DNA from: Salinibaculum rarum
GTDB taxonomy: Archaea; Halobacteriota; Halobacteria; Halobacteriales; Haloarculaceae
Reading direction: 5' to 3'
Length of the DNA: 64,000 bases
Assembly (NCBI RefSeq): GCF_030505615.1
Contig: NZ_CP129992.1
Coordinates: 2,728,001-2,792,000, forward strand
This document shows, one piece after another, positions 16,031 through 25,851 of the stretch. Every line of letters begins with the position of its first letter. Position 1 is the stretch's first letter. Below the pieces are notes generated by a model. That model saw only the letters and a list, made by a program, of their open reading frames with translations. It did not search any database and was not told where the DNA came from. The position numbers were made by a program, and so were the translations under genes.

Positions 16031-18588
16031 CGATGCCGGACGCCGACACCGACCTGACAGACCCGTCGCTGTATCTAAACCGAGAGTTGAGCGAACTCGC
16101 CTTCCAGCAACGCGTGCTCCACGAGGCACTGGACGAGCGAACGCCCCTGCTCGAGCGGGTGCGCTTTCTCGCCATCTTCACCCGGAACATGGACGAGTTC
16201 ATCATGAAACGGGTCGGTGGACTCAAACAGCAGATTTCCGCGGGCGTCACCGAACGAACTGTCGACGGGCGCACGCCCCGCGAGCAGTGGGAAGACGTCC
16301 TCGACGAGGCCAGGCCGATGTTCGAGCAGCAAATCGAGTGCTATCACGAGACGATTCGTCCGGCACTTGCCGACGAAGGGATTCACATCCTCGAGTACGA
16401 CGACTTGACCGCCGCTGAGCGCGAACAGATGCGGACGTACTTCGAGGAGAACGTCCTGCCGACGCTGACCCCGCTCTCGTTCGACCCGGCACACCCGTTC
16501 CCCTTTATTTCGAACCTGAGCCTCTCGCTCGGCGTCCTCACCCAGCACCACAGCAGCGAGGAACCGACGTTCACCAGGGTGAAGATTCCGCCCAACCGCC
16601 CCCGTCTCGTCCCCGTCGACGACGACACCGACGAGGACCGGTACGTCCTCATCGAGGACGTGGTCAGGTCGAATCTGGACCTGCTGTTTCCGAGTGTCGA
16701 TATCGTCGGGACAGCACTCTTTCGGCTGACGCGAAACGCCGAGGTCCGGCGCAACGAGGAGGTCGCCGAAGACCTCATCGACATGATAGAGGAGGTCATC
16801 GAACAGCGTCGGTTCGGGACAGTGGTCCGCCTGGAGTTAGAGCAGGATGCGCCAGACCGCATCCGACAGACGCTCGTCGAGCAACTGGACCTCGACGGGC
16901 GGGAAGTGTTCGAGGTGCGCCCGCCACTCGACCTCGAAGACTTCGAGGTGTTGACCGACCTGGACCGCCCGGACCTCAAGGTCGATTCGTGGACGCCAGT
17001 CGCACACCCGCGACTCGACACTGGCGGGCAGTACGACGGGTCCATCGCCCCGAGTCCCGACAGCGAGCACAGCGTCTTCCAGGAGATAAACCGGGGCGAC
17101 ATCCTCCTGCACCACCCGTATCACTCCTTTACTGGGACGGTCCAGCGCTTTCTCGAGGAGGCGGCACACGACCCGGACGTTTTAGCAATCAAGGCCGCAA
17201 TCTACCGGACAGCCAGTGACTCACAGGTCATTCAGTCGCTCATCGACGCTGCCGATAACGGCAAACAGGTGGCGGTGATGGTCGAACTGAAAGCCCGGTT
17301 CGACGAACAGAACAATCTAGAGTGGGTCCGGACCCTGGAAGAACAGGGCATCCACGTCGCTTACGGAACGGTCGGACTGAAGACCCACACGAAGACGGCC
17401 CTGGTGGTCCGCGAAGAGCCGGACGGGGTCAAGACTTACTCCCACGTCGGAACCGGGAACTACCACTCGAAGACGGCGAAAGGCTACGTCGACCTCGGAC
17501 TGTTGAGCAGCGACCCCGACATTGGCCGGGACCTGCTCAAGGTGTTCAACTCGTTTACTGGCCCGGCACTCGACGAGGAGTTCAGGAAACTCCTCATCGC
17601 CCCGGTGACGATGCGCGAGCGCTTTCGTCACTTTATCCGCCGCGAGACGGCCCACGCGCGGGCCGGCAAGCCCGCACGCATCGTCGTGAAGGTCAACGGA
17701 CTGGAGGACCCCGACATCGTCCGTCTGCTCTACGAAGCCTCGCAGGCGGGCGTTGACATCGACCTCTTCGTGCGGGACATCTGTCGGCTCCGGCCCGGAA
17801 TCGACGGTATCAGCGAAACGGTCGACGTCTACAGTATCGTCGGCCGATTTCTCGAACACTCGCGTATCTTCTACTTCGAGAACGGGGGCGACCCGGAGTA
17901 CTACATCGGCTCTGCAGACTGGATGACGCGCAACCTCGACAAGCGCGTCGAGGCGGTCACACCCGTCGAGGACCCCGCGCTTCGTGACCAGCTCCGATTT
18001 GTCCTCGACGTGATGCTGGCTGATAACCGTCGGGTCTGGGAGATGGGTAGCGACGGAAGCTACACCCAGCGCCGTCCCGATACCGGCGAGCAGACCATCG
18101 ATACGCAGGCTGTGCTGATGCGGGAGGCGACGGCCGCAAGCGAACACGACGGGGTAAACCGGGGCATTCCGGGAGTCACGGAGATACCGGATACGGGCTT
18201 GCGTGTCGAAGCGGAGACCGACCACTCGTCAGGCAAAGCCGGTATTGGCGACACAGAGCGACCAGAGACGGCCAGCGCGAGCGAGACAGTAACATCCAGC
18301 GAGACAGTGACCCACGACTCGACTGCCGACGGGGCAGAGACAGGCCCCGAGGACCTGCCAGCAGTACTGACTGCCCACCGTGAGAAGTGGTACGAACCGG
18401 ACAGCGGAACGTACAGGTTCGCCGTCAGAACGCCAGACGGTGACCGGGTCTACAGGAAGACTCCCCGTGGCGCGGAGTCGGCTCTTACGCGCCACTACGG
18501 CGACTCGGTAAGCGAAAACGGGGAAGCGAGCGAGGAGACGGCAGAACAGACAGAAGAGTCGGGTGCCGAGACGGCAGTCGAGGAGTGA
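16027..18588 (+). CDS. ppk1: Polyphosphate kinase 1
   Basis: Polymerises the ATP gamma-phosphate into polyphosphate. 853 residues; the PPK1 core covers about 1-690. The N-terminal domain has SLYLNRELSELAFQQRVL, the catalytic-domain YSHVGTGNYHSKTAKGYVDL carries the expected phosphohistidine (His473), and FLEHSRIFYFENGGDPEYYIGSADW holds the second conserved histidine (His611). Beyond the core lies a roughly 160-residue acidic, low-complexity linker and a small C-terminal module (HREKWYEPDSGTYRFAVRTP) not in bacterial PPK1. The start at 16027 overlaps the phosphatase stop. The context, next to phosphate uptake genes, fits a phosphate-storage role. Confidence 0.95.
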   Translation: MTMPDADTDLTDPSLYLNRELSELAFQQRVLHEALDERTPLLERVRFLAIFTRNMDEFIMKRVGGLKQQISAGVTERTVDGRTPREQWEDVLDEARPMFEQQIECYHETIRPALADEGIHILEYDDLTAAEREQMRTYFEENVLPTLTPLSFDPAHPFPFISNLSLSLGVLTQHHSSEEPTFTRVKIPPNRPRLVPVDDDTDEDRYVLIEDVVRSNLDLLFPSVDIVGTALFRLTRNAEVRRNEEVAEDLIDMIEEVIEQRRFGTVVRLELEQDAPDRIRQTLVEQLDLDGREVFEVRPPLDLEDFEVLTDLDRPDLKVDSWTPVAHPRLDTGGQYDGSIAPSPDSEHSVFQEINRGDILLHHPYHSFTGTVQRFLEEAAHDPDVLAIKAAIYRTASDSQVIQSLIDAADNGKQVAVMVELKARFDEQNNLEWVRTLEEQGIHVAYGTVGLKTHTKTALVVREEPDGVKTYSHVGTGNYHSKTAKGYVDLGLLSSDPDIGRDLLKVFNSFTGPALDEEFRKLLIAPVTMRERFRHFIRRETAHARAGKPARIVVKVNGLEDPDIVRLLYEASQAGVDIDLFVRDICRLRPGIDGISETVDVYSIVGRFLEHSRIFYFENGGDPEYYIGSADWMTRNLDKRVEAVTPVEDPALRDQLRFVLDVMLADNRRVWEMGSDGSYTQRRPDTGEQTIDTQAVLMREATAASEHDGVNRGIPGVTEIPDTGLRVEAETDHSSGKAGIGDTERPETASASETVTSSETVTHDSTADGAETGPEDLPAVLTAHREKWYEPDSGTYRFAVRTPDGDRVYRKTPRGAESALTRHYGDSVSENGEASEETAEQTEESGAETAVEE

Positions 18589-18591
18589 GAG

Positions 18592-19590
18592 TCAGGGACT
18601 CGGGGCGGCCTTTTGTAGCGCACTCTCCGCGATGTTGCCGCCGTAGTCTGCGGTCCGAGACAGCGAGTCGGCGACCAGGCCGAGTACCTGCGCGAGTTGT
18701 GGGTCGTACTCGTGAATCACCTTGTCGACCTCGCGGACTTCGTCGTCGACATCACGAATCTGTTCGCGGGCCTTGTTTGCCAGTTCGACGGCTTCGTCAG
18801 AATCCTCGGCCAGCAGTGCATCCATCGCCGTCTCCGGGACGACGCTGGCCTCCTGGTGGAGCGCTCTGATCGGGTCGGCGACGCTCTCGGGAATGTCATC
18901 GACCTCCAGTGCGAGGTCTGCAATCTTTGTCGCGTGGTCGCCGATACGCTCTAGCTGGCGCGCGCTGGACTGGAAGTCGTAACTCGTCTCGCGGGAGAAC
19001 CCGATTTCGTTGGCGGCGGTCGGATTCCGGAGGATGGTTCGGAAGACGCGCGAGACCATATACCAGAGGCGGTCCACGTCGTCGTCGCGTTCTTTCACGT
19101 CGTGGGCGAGTTCGTCGTCGTCGGTCAACAGCGCCTCGATGGCGTCTTCGAGCATCGTGAGGCTGACCAGGCGCATGCGCGTGATGGCGTTGTGGACCGA
19201 CAGCTCCGAGGAGTCGAGCAGGTCCTGCAGGACGACCCGGTCAGATGTCTCCTCGATGACTTCCAGGCCGACGAGTCCCTGCGTCGCTTCGCGGATGATT
19301 CGACGCTGGGCGGCCGTGATACGGGCGGTCTCCAGCCGGATGACGTCGAAGCCGCTGACGTACATCGTCATCACTGCCTGCGTGAGTTCGTGCTCGCTCT
19401 CCAGTCCCGTGATGTCGAGACTCCCCTCGATACGGTCCTCTTCGCGCTGGGGCGCGAGCAACAGCAGGTCCTCCTCGGAGTGAAATTCAACGACGCTTCC
19501 TGCGCTGACCTCGTTGGTCGTCGCCCAGTCTTTCGGAAGGGATACTGTGTACGTGGAACCGCCAGTCACCTGGACCTTGCGCGTCTCCAT
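18592..19590 (-). CDS. AbrB-PhoU fusion phosphate regulator
   Basis: 332 residues. The first 50 (METRKVQVTGGSTYTVSLPKDWA..) form an AbrB/MazE-like swapped-hairpin DNA-binding domain. Residues of about 115-325 form two PhoU-like three-helix repeats with ARQLERIGDHATKIADLA and SLSRTADYGGNIAESA. This combination is found in archaea and is taken as a phosphate-responsive transcription regulator. It is divergent from pstS-1, with a 339-base AT-rich spacer between, and ends 4 bases from convergent ppk1. Direct control of the neighbouring pst genes is an inference. Confidence 0.9.
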   Translation of the reverse strand: METRKVQVTGGSTYTVSLPKDWATTNEVSAGSVVEFHSEEDLLLLAPQREEDRIEGSLDITGLESEHELTQAVMTMYVSGFDVIRLETARITAAQRRIIREATQGLVGLEVIEETSDRVVLQDLLDSSELSVHNAITRMRLVSLTMLEDAIEALLTDDDELAHDVKERDDDVDRLWYMVSRVFRTILRNPTAANEIGFSRETSYDFQSSARQLERIGDHATKIADLALEVDDIPESVADPIRALHQEASVVPETAMDALLAEDSDEAVELANKAREQIRDVDDEVREVDKVIHEYDPQLAQVLGLVADSLSRTADYGGNIAESALQKAAPSP

Positions 19591-19929
19591 ATACAGACGG
19601 TTCAGTCCCCATCCGCAATAAAATACCCTGTTTCTATATAATTATATTCGAAATAACGTACGTAGTGTTGTATGCCCAGTAATGCCCCTCTAAACGTCGA
19701 ATTCAGTCCGCACCGGGCCGTGGTAGCCGATAATTACTGAGATGAGTTGACCGAAACGGGAACAGGAGAAAAACCAGGTATCAGAGCGTTTCGGGTGGAT
19801 ATAGTCCACACTATTCAGAATAGGGATGGACTGTACTAACTGTTCACAAACCAATTGATATATAGATATAGGTAGTAGATATAGACATCATAGTAGGATG
19901 TTTATTAGTGCCCCTACCAGCCTCTATTG
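19591..19929. promoter_or_regulatory. Divergent regulatory region between AbrB-PhoU gene and pstS-1
   Basis: 339 bases, markedly AT-rich compared with flanking genes and without a coding frame. Within it are a perfect palindrome CTATTC-A-GAATAG (19811-19823), a neighbouring TGGATATAGTCCA palindrome, several TATAGATATA-like blocks, and TTTATTAG (19901-19908) 21 bases before the pstS-1 ATG. The TTTATTAG box is placed as the core promoter of a leaderless transcript, and the palindromes are candidate operators. Confidence 0.65.
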
Positions 19930-20913
19930 ATGTCTAACGAAACTTCCGGCAAAGTATCGAGACGGCAGTTCCTCGTCGGAACCGGTGCTGCAGGTGCAGT
20001 CGCACTGGCTGGCTGTACAAGCGACGGAAACAGCAGTAGCGGACCATCGGGGAACGTCCGTATCTCCGGAAGCAGTACCGTCTACCCCATCGCGACGGCC
20101 GTCGCAGAACTGTACAAACAGAACGAGCTGGAAAACCCAGACCAGGTCACTTTCGACATCAGCCGTGACGGCAGTTCCGGCGGGTTCAACGACGTCTTCA
20201 TCCCCGGGGACTCCGATATCAACAACGCCAGCCGGCCGATTACGGAAGACGAGGCCCAACAGTGTGAAGACAACGGCTTCGAAGCAGTCGAGTTCCTTAT
20301 CGCACAGGACGCCCTGACCATCGTCGTCAACAACAACAACGACTGGATAGACGGGCTGACGTACGACCAGCTCGAGGCTATCTGGACGCCGGACAACCCG
20401 CCCGAGCTGTGGTCCGACGTCAACTCGGACTGGCCCGACGAACCGTTCCAACTCTACGGCCCGGCCTCAACCTCGGGGACATTCGACTACTTCACGGAAA
20501 CCATCCTGGGTGAAACGGGTCGGATTCGCAGCGACTTCGAAGGTACCGAAGAGGACGACACCATCGCATCGGGTGTCGAGGGGAGTGAGTACGCTATGGG
20601 CTATCTCCCCTTCGCGTACTACACCAACAATCCCGACGGCACGCAGGCGGTCCCCCTGTCCGAGTCCGGAAACGACTACACCGAACCGAGTCTAGACGCC
20701 GCATCGTCGGGCGAGTACCCCCTCGCGCGGCCGCTGTTCTTCTACGCGAACAGCAACAAACTCGAACAGAAAGACCACTTGCAGGACTTCATCCGGTACT
20801 ACATCAACAAGTCGACCGACAAGAGCCTCATCGCCGAAGAGATCGGCTACGTCCAGAGCTCCGAACAACAGAAAGAAGAAAACATTTCGACACTCGAAGA
20901 GTACACGGGCTGA
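19930..20913 (+). CDS. pstS: Phosphate ABC transporter substrate-binding lipoprotein PstS-1
   Basis: 327 residues. N-terminus SRRQFLVGTGAAGAVALAGC is a Tat signal with a lipobox, so the mature protein is lipid-anchored outside the cell. The mature part has the phosphate-binding start GSSTVYPIATAVAEL, then SRDGSSGGFNDVFIPGDSDINNASRPI and GPASTSGTFDYFTETIL, which supply the PstS anion-binding loops. The ATG at 19930 follows a TATA box by 21 bases; the TTG just upstream adds one residue only. First gene of pstSCAB-1. Confidence 0.95.
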   Translation: MSNETSGKVSRRQFLVGTGAAGAVALAGCTSDGNSSSGPSGNVRISGSSTVYPIATAVAELYKQNELENPDQVTFDISRDGSSGGFNDVFIPGDSDINNASRPITEDEAQQCEDNGFEAVEFLIAQDALTIVVNNNNDWIDGLTYDQLEAIWTPDNPPELWSDVNSDWPDEPFQLYGPASTSGTFDYFTETILGETGRIRSDFEGTEEDDTIASGVEGSEYAMGYLPFAYYTNNPDGTQAVPLSESGNDYTEPSLDAASSGEYPLARPLFFYANSNKLEQKDHLQDFIRYYINKSTDKSLIAEEIGYVQSSEQQKEENISTLEEYTG

Positions 20914-20981
20914 TACGATCCGCAGTCAAACCGTATCGTCTGGTTTTATCAAACCTGAATCGAAAGACCACTCAAGAATAA

Positions 20982-21977
20982 ATGGCGAAACGTGAATTGA
21001 CAGACCTCCAACGGGACGGGCTCGCCGTTCGGAAGGAGCGACTGTACCGAGGCCTGGTGGCCGCGTGTGCGGGATTAACGCTGCTCGTAACGGCTGGCAT
21101 CATTCTGGCGCTGCTGGGACGGACAGTGTCGTTTTTCACGGACATCTCGCCGGTCGCGTACCTTACCGGAACGGAATGGAGCCCGCTCATCGGTGAGGCA
21201 GCGTTCGGCGTCTTGCCGCTCGTGAGCGGGACGCTCGTCGTTACGGTTGTCTCCGCGCTGATTGCACTCCCAGCAGGGCTCGCTATCGCTATCTATCTCA
21301 GTGAGTATGCGAGCCCTCGCGTCCGCTCGGTCATGAAACCAACACTGGAAATACTGGCAGGGGTCCCGACAGTCGTGTACGGGTACTTCGCGCTCGTCCA
21401 CATCACGCCGCTGCTGGATGGCATGCTTCCGATTTCACTCGGACTGATTCCGGCGGGTGTCCCCCTCCTCCCGGAATTTACCCTCGTCGTCCCATCGCTA
21501 CGGACGTTCAACGCACTCTCGGCAGGCATCGTCGTGGGGCTCATCATCCTCCCGATGGTCTCCTCGATCAGCGAGGACGCGATCAGTTCCGTCCCCGACA
21601 GCCTCCGGGAGGCGGCCTACGGGCTCGGGTCGACGAAGTTCGACGTCTCGACGAAGGTCGTCGTGCCCGCAGCCACTTCGGGTATCGTTTCTTCGTACGT
21701 GCTCGCGCTCTCGCGGGCCATCGGCGAGACGATGGCAGTCACCATCGCGGCCGGTGCCTCGCCGAAGATGCCGTACTTCCCGAACGTCTTCCTGAATCTC
21801 ACTGACTCGATACAGACGATTACGGCCGCGATGGTCCAGATTGCGGGTGCCGAAACCCGTTCGGGCGCACTGTACGAGTCGATGTTCGCGCTCGGGATGA
21901 CACTGTTTGCAATAACGTTGACTATGAACATCCTCGCGGAACTCGTGCGGCGACGGTACAGGGAGGAATACAACTGA
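20982..21977 (+). CDS. pstC: Phosphate ABC transporter permease PstC-1
   Basis: 331 residues with six predicted membrane helices. The EAA coupling loop reads SVPDSLREAAYGLGSTKFDVSTKVVVPAATSGI, followed by the PstC-typical SRAIGETMAVTIAAG. Normal length for PstC. It lies 68 bases after pstS-1; this gap contains GGTTTTATC (about 20942-20950), which could be an internal promoter or a partial terminator setting excess PstS. The stop overlaps the pstA-1 start by one base. Confidence 0.95.
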   Translation: MAKRELTDLQRDGLAVRKERLYRGLVAACAGLTLLVTAGIILALLGRTVSFFTDISPVAYLTGTEWSPLIGEAAFGVLPLVSGTLVVTVVSALIALPAGLAIAIYLSEYASPRVRSVMKPTLEILAGVPTVVYGYFALVHITPLLDGMLPISLGLIPAGVPLLPEFTLVVPSLRTFNALSAGIVVGLIILPMVSSISEDAISSVPDSLREAAYGLGSTKFDVSTKVVVPAATSGIVSSYVLALSRAIGETMAVTIAAGASPKMPYFPNVFLNLTDSIQTITAAMVQIAGAETRSGALYESMFALGMTLFAITLTMNILAELVRRRYREEYN

Positions 21978-23593
21978 TGGCGACGGAATCCGAACCATCT
22001 GAGCTGTCAGCCGACCGGAGTCTGCGCTGGCGGCGGTTCAAGGGTCGGCTCTTCGTCGGCGTGTTGTTGCTCGCGACGGCGTTTGGCATCCTCTCGCTGT
22101 TGGCGCTGTTCGTGTTTATCGGGCTGGACGCGTTCGGACCGAGGGCGGCCGAACCACAGTGGTATCTAATCTACTTCGGCACGCTCGTCGGACCGCTCAG
22201 CGCGTACACACTCTACACACGCCGGGACGAGGCCACAAAGGCAATCAATGCGAGAGCGTTCGCGGTGACGTTCGGAAGTCTCATTCTCAGCCTGGTCGTT
22301 TACGTTGTCCCGCTGGCACTGAGTCCGTACGACTTCGCGTACGTCCTCGCGTTCGTCGTCCTGCCGCCACTCGCGGTACGCGGGTACGCCAGCGTGTATG
22401 GGGAGAATCATCTTACAGGCCCCGGCATCCCGGTGTCGGCCATTCTCGGATTCGCCGTCGCCTGGGTCACCGCCGACATCGTCGTTCCAACCATCGAGGT
22501 CGCTGCCGCATGGATAATGTACGTCGGTATCGTCACAGTGCCCGTAGCTGCGACACTCGGCGTCTACGCACGGCGCCGGGACGGGAATCGCAAAGCGCTC
22601 CTCGCGGCAGGAGGGACGTTCCTGCTTGCGTTCGGTGCCGTCGGGGCCGGACTCGCACAAGGGACCGACCCTTCACTGTGGGTCGTCCTGGCCTCCGGCA
22701 TCGTGGCACCCGTCGGATACGTCTACGGCGAGACCATCGCGAACCGCACGGAAGGGCGACTCGGCTTGCTCGGGCCGTTCGTCCTCGGTGGCGGCGTCGT
22801 GGTCGGAGCGCTGGTAGAACGACAGTTGGGCGTTAGTGGACTGGAAAGTTGGCTCACCCCGACGCTGTTGCTCGAAAGTTGGTCGACGTTCCGGCCCGAG
22901 AACGCCGGCATCTACCCGCAACTCGTCGGGTCGATAATCATCGTCGGCCTGATGGCACTTCTCGCGTTTCCGGTCGGCATCGGTGCAGCCATCTACTTAG
23001 AAGAGTACGCCCCCGATACGGGCTGGCGAGGACGGCTCGCGACGGTGCTGGACGTCAACATCTCGAATCTCGCCGGCGTCCCGTCGGTCGTCTACGGACT
23101 GCTCGGACTGGCGCTGTTCCGGAACGTGTTCGGACTCGCGACGAACATCGTGCTCGCAGCGAGTATGACGCTTGGGTTGCTCATCCTGCCCATCGTCATC
23201 GTCTCGACACAGGAGGCGCTCAGGTCCGTCCCCGACGAACTCCGCCGTGGCTCGTACGGGTTGGGCGCGAGTCGCTGGCAGACCGTTCGCAACGTCGTGT
23301 TGCCGGAAGCGGTGCCAGGAATCCTGACGGGGACGATTCTCGCACTGGGGCGTGCTATCGGGGAGACTGCCCCACTCGTGATGATCGGTGTTGCCGCAAC
23401 GCGATTTACCGCACCGGCGGATATCCTCGGGTCGGCGACAGCACTCCCACTCCAGTTGTTCGCCGCCGCCGCCAACGCGAAGCCAGCGTACAGGGAAGGC
23501 GTCGTCGCCGCAGCAGCAATCGTGTTGCTCGTGACGATGCTGTTGATGAACGCGACTGCGATTCTCATCAGGAACAAATACCAGAATGACTGA
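21977..23593 (+). CDS. pstA: Phosphate ABC transporter permease PstA-1 with N-terminal membrane extension
   Basis: 538 residues, nearly twice the usual 280-300. The permease proper is about residues 275-538: [19 protein letters not shown], the EAA loop [33 protein letters not shown], and [14 protein letters not shown]. The preceding 270 residues are hydrophobic and contain roughly seven to eight additional membrane helices with no recognised domain. Overlaps pstC-1 by 1 base and pstB-1 by 8 bases (ATGACTGA). Confidence 0.93.
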   Translation: MATESEPSELSADRSLRWRRFKGRLFVGVLLLATAFGILSLLALFVFIGLDAFGPRAAEPQWYLIYFGTLVGPLSAYTLYTRRDEATKAINARAFAVTFGSLILSLVVYVVPLALSPYDFAYVLAFVVLPPLAVRGYASVYGENHLTGPGIPVSAILGFAVAWVTADIVVPTIEVAAAWIMYVGIVTVPVAATLGVYARRRDGNRKALLAAGGTFLLAFGAVGAGLAQGTDPSLWVVLASGIVAPVGYVYGETIANRTEGRLGLLGPFVLGGGVVVGALVERQLGVSGLESWLTPTLLLESWSTFRPENAGIYPQLVGSIIIVGLMALLAFPVGIGAAIYLEEYAPDTGWRGRLATVLDVNISNLAGVPSVVYGLLGLALFRNVFGLATNIVLAASMTLGLLILPIVIVSTQEALRSVPDELRRGSYGLGASRWQTVRNVVLPEAVPGILTGTILALGRAIGETAPLVMIGVAATRFTAPADILGSATALPLQLFAAAANAKPAYREGVVAAAAIVLLVTMLLMNATAILIRNKYQND

Positions 23594-24431
23594 AACACAA
23601 CCCGACGCGACCGAAGAGGACGAACCGCTCATCTCGACAGAGATAGCGACAGAAAAGTCGACCGGAGAGTCGACGTTCCAGGCGGAGACGATTCTCGAAA
23701 CGAGAAACCTGGAGGTCTACTATGGCTCCGAGCAGGCGCTGCAAGACGTCAGCCTGAAAATTCCCGAACAGCAGGTGACAGCGATGATCGGGCCCTCGGG
23801 GTGTGGCAAGTCCACGTTCCTCCGGTGTCTCAACCGGATGAACGACCTCGTCGACACCGCCCGCGTAGAGGGCGAAATCCTGCTCGACGGCATGAACCTC
23901 TACAGCGAGGACGTCGACCCGGTGGCGCTCCGACGGAAGATCGGCATGGTGTTTCAGCACCCAAACCCCTTCCCGAAGTCCATTCGCGACAACGTCGCCT
24001 ACGGGCTCCGAGTGCAGAACAAGGAGGTCACTGACGACATCATCGAACAATCACTGCGCCGTGCTGCACTCTGGGACGAGGTCAAAGACCAACTCGACGA
24101 GAGCGCCCTCGAACTGTCCGGTGGTCAGCAACAGCGACTCTGTATCGCCCGGGCAATCGCCGTCGACCCGGAGGTCATCCTGATGGACGAGCCCGCCTCG
24201 GCGCTCGACCCCATCGCTACCTCCAAAATCGAGGACCTCATCGAGGAACTCGCCGAGGAGTACACCGTCGTCATCGTCACCCACAACATGCAGCAAGCAG
24301 CTCGCATCTCCGACAAAACTGCCGTCTTCCTGACCGGCGGCGAACTCGTCGAGTTCGACGAGACAGACAAAATCTTCGAGAATCCCGACAGCCAGCGCGT
24401 CGAGGACTACATCACCGGCAAGTTCGGATAG
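23586..24431 (+). CDS. pstB: Phosphate ABC transporter ATPase PstB-1
   Basis: 281 residues with an acidic 35-residue N-terminal extension. Walker [10 protein letters not shown] is at 69-77, the Q-loop is [13 protein letters not shown] (the PstB hallmark), the signature is LSGGQQQR, Walker B is [13 protein letters not shown], and the H-loop is [13 protein letters not shown]. The C-terminal EDYITGKFG is shared with PstB-2. It ends the first operon; a T-rich stretch (CGCTTTTATCG, about 24449-24459) follows. Confidence 0.96.
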   Translation: MTETQPDATEEDEPLISTEIATEKSTGESTFQAETILETRNLEVYYGSEQALQDVSLKIPEQQVTAMIGPSGCGKSTFLRCLNRMNDLVDTARVEGEILLDGMNLYSEDVDPVALRRKIGMVFQHPNPFPKSIRDNVAYGLRVQNKEVTDDIIEQSLRRAALWDEVKDQLDESALELSGGQQQRLCIARAIAVDPEVILMDEPASALDPIATSKIEDLIEELAEEYTVVIVTHNMQQAARISDKTAVFLTGGELVEFDETDKIFENPDSQRVEDYITGKFG

Positions 24432-24646
24432 CGCTCGTCGACGTTTCCGCTTTTATCGTCTATTAGAACGCATGACCAGCCGCTGCCGGCGGGTCTGCTA
24501 CCACCCGACTCGACAGCGCGGACTCTATATATCAGCACATAGTCGTCAGTCCACGATTGAGCGTATATAGTGATAGTGACCAGTAATCGCCGAACAGAGC
24601 CGTCAGTGTGGCCTCATAGTCGGACATGTAACTATTATAAACGAGT

Positions 24647-24654
24647 TTTATTAT
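24647..24654 (+). promoter_or_regulatory. Core promoter of pstS-2
   Basis: TTTATTAT lies 20 bases before the pstS-2 ATG and nearly matches the TTTATTAG box 21 bases before pstS-1, so both operons appear to have matched leaderless promoters. The preceding 240 bases are AT-rich with further TATATA blocks (about 24523-24529 and 24563-24569). Confidence 0.65.
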
Positions 24655-24674
24655 GACCCCGGGATATTCACTCG

Positions 24675-25748
24675 ATGACCCAAGACAGGTCTGTTGACGG
24701 TGTATCACGGCGAAAGTTCCTCGTCGGAACAGGTGCAGCAGGCGCAGTCGCACTGGCTGGATGTTCCAGTGCCTCCTCCGACGACAGTACTCCAGGCAGC
24801 GAAAGCATCTCCCCGCTCGAATCCGGCGGGTCGTCGACGGTGTACCCCATCGCCAATACGGCAGCAGCGTACTGGTCGGGTAACCGCCCAGCTGACGACA
24901 ACGAGTACTGGCCAAACCAGGACTACGGCATCAGTACGGACAAGAACCTCGCCGACTACTGGGCCGGCCTCTACGGCTTCGAAGCCAAAGACAGCGGTAA
25001 CCCGCCGTTCAAGGTCACCGTTGGCCTTTCCCACTCCGGGACAGGCGTCCGGAAGGTCCGCGACGGACTCTACGACCTCGGGAACTCCTCGGGGAACGTC
25101 GAGGACGAACTCCCGGACCGCGACTCCTACGACAAATTCAAAGACCACGTCGTCGGCGTCGACGGTCAGCCCATCGTCGTCTCCTCGGAAATCGCCAACG
25201 CAGGCCTGGAGAAGATTACCGGCCAGCAACTGAAAGACCTCTACAAAGGTCGCATCAACAACTGGCAGGAAATCGACAGCGGTCTCCCGGACAAACAGGT
25301 TCGCGTCCTCGGCCGTGCGAAAGACTCCGGGACCCGAACCTCCTTCGTCAACAACGTCTGGGGGAACAATGAGAATACGACTGTTGCCAACCGTTACGGC
25401 CAGAACCAGCGCCTCGCGACGGCGATTTCACAGGCCGACAACGCCATCAGCTACCTCGCGCTGGCGTTCCTCGGCACGGAGGGTGTCTCCCCCATCGCGC
25501 TCGAATGGGAAGGCACGACTTACGAGTACCAGGCCGACGAGAACGGGCTCGACGCGACGGAGTACCCGCTGTCGCGTGACCTCCACATGTACACGTGGGA
25601 AGAGACCACAAAGAAGGCGTCTGCCTTCATCAACATGATTCTGAGCGACTTCGGGCAGGACACCTTCGTCGCGCCGAACAACTATTTCCGCCTCTCGGAG
25701 AGCCGACGCGAGGAAGAGCGCAACAAACTGGCGGACCAGACAGCATAA
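24675..25748 (+). CDS. pstS: Phosphate ABC transporter substrate-binding lipoprotein PstS-2
   Basis: 357 residues. The Tat-lipoprotein signal SRRKFLVGTGAAGAVALAGC is almost identical to that of PstS-1, but the mature protein diverges: GSSTVYPIANTAAAYWSGN, SHSGTGVRKVRDGLYDLGNSS and GRAKDSGTRTSFVNNVW supply the anion-binding loops. First gene of pstSCAB-2-phoU. The two binding proteins probably differ in affinity or in expression, but this cannot be read directly. Confidence 0.95.
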   Translation: MTQDRSVDGVSRRKFLVGTGAAGAVALAGCSSASSDDSTPGSESISPLESGGSSTVYPIANTAAAYWSGNRPADDNEYWPNQDYGISTDKNLADYWAGLYGFEAKDSGNPPFKVTVGLSHSGTGVRKVRDGLYDLGNSSGNVEDELPDRDSYDKFKDHVVGVDGQPIVVSSEIANAGLEKITGQQLKDLYKGRINNWQEIDSGLPDKQVRVLGRAKDSGTRTSFVNNVWGNNENTTVANRYGQNQRLATAISQADNAISYLALAFLGTEGVSPIALEWEGTTYEYQADENGLDATEYPLSRDLHMYTWEETTKKASAFINMILSDFGQDTFVAPNNYFRLSESRREEERNKLADQTA

Positions 25749-25851
25749 CTCGTCTGGGCGACATCGAACAGGCCCGCCGTCACGACTCGTGTATCCATTT
25801 CATGATTTTTGAACGGACAAACAATACGAAACTGACAGGAAGAGGACGAGT

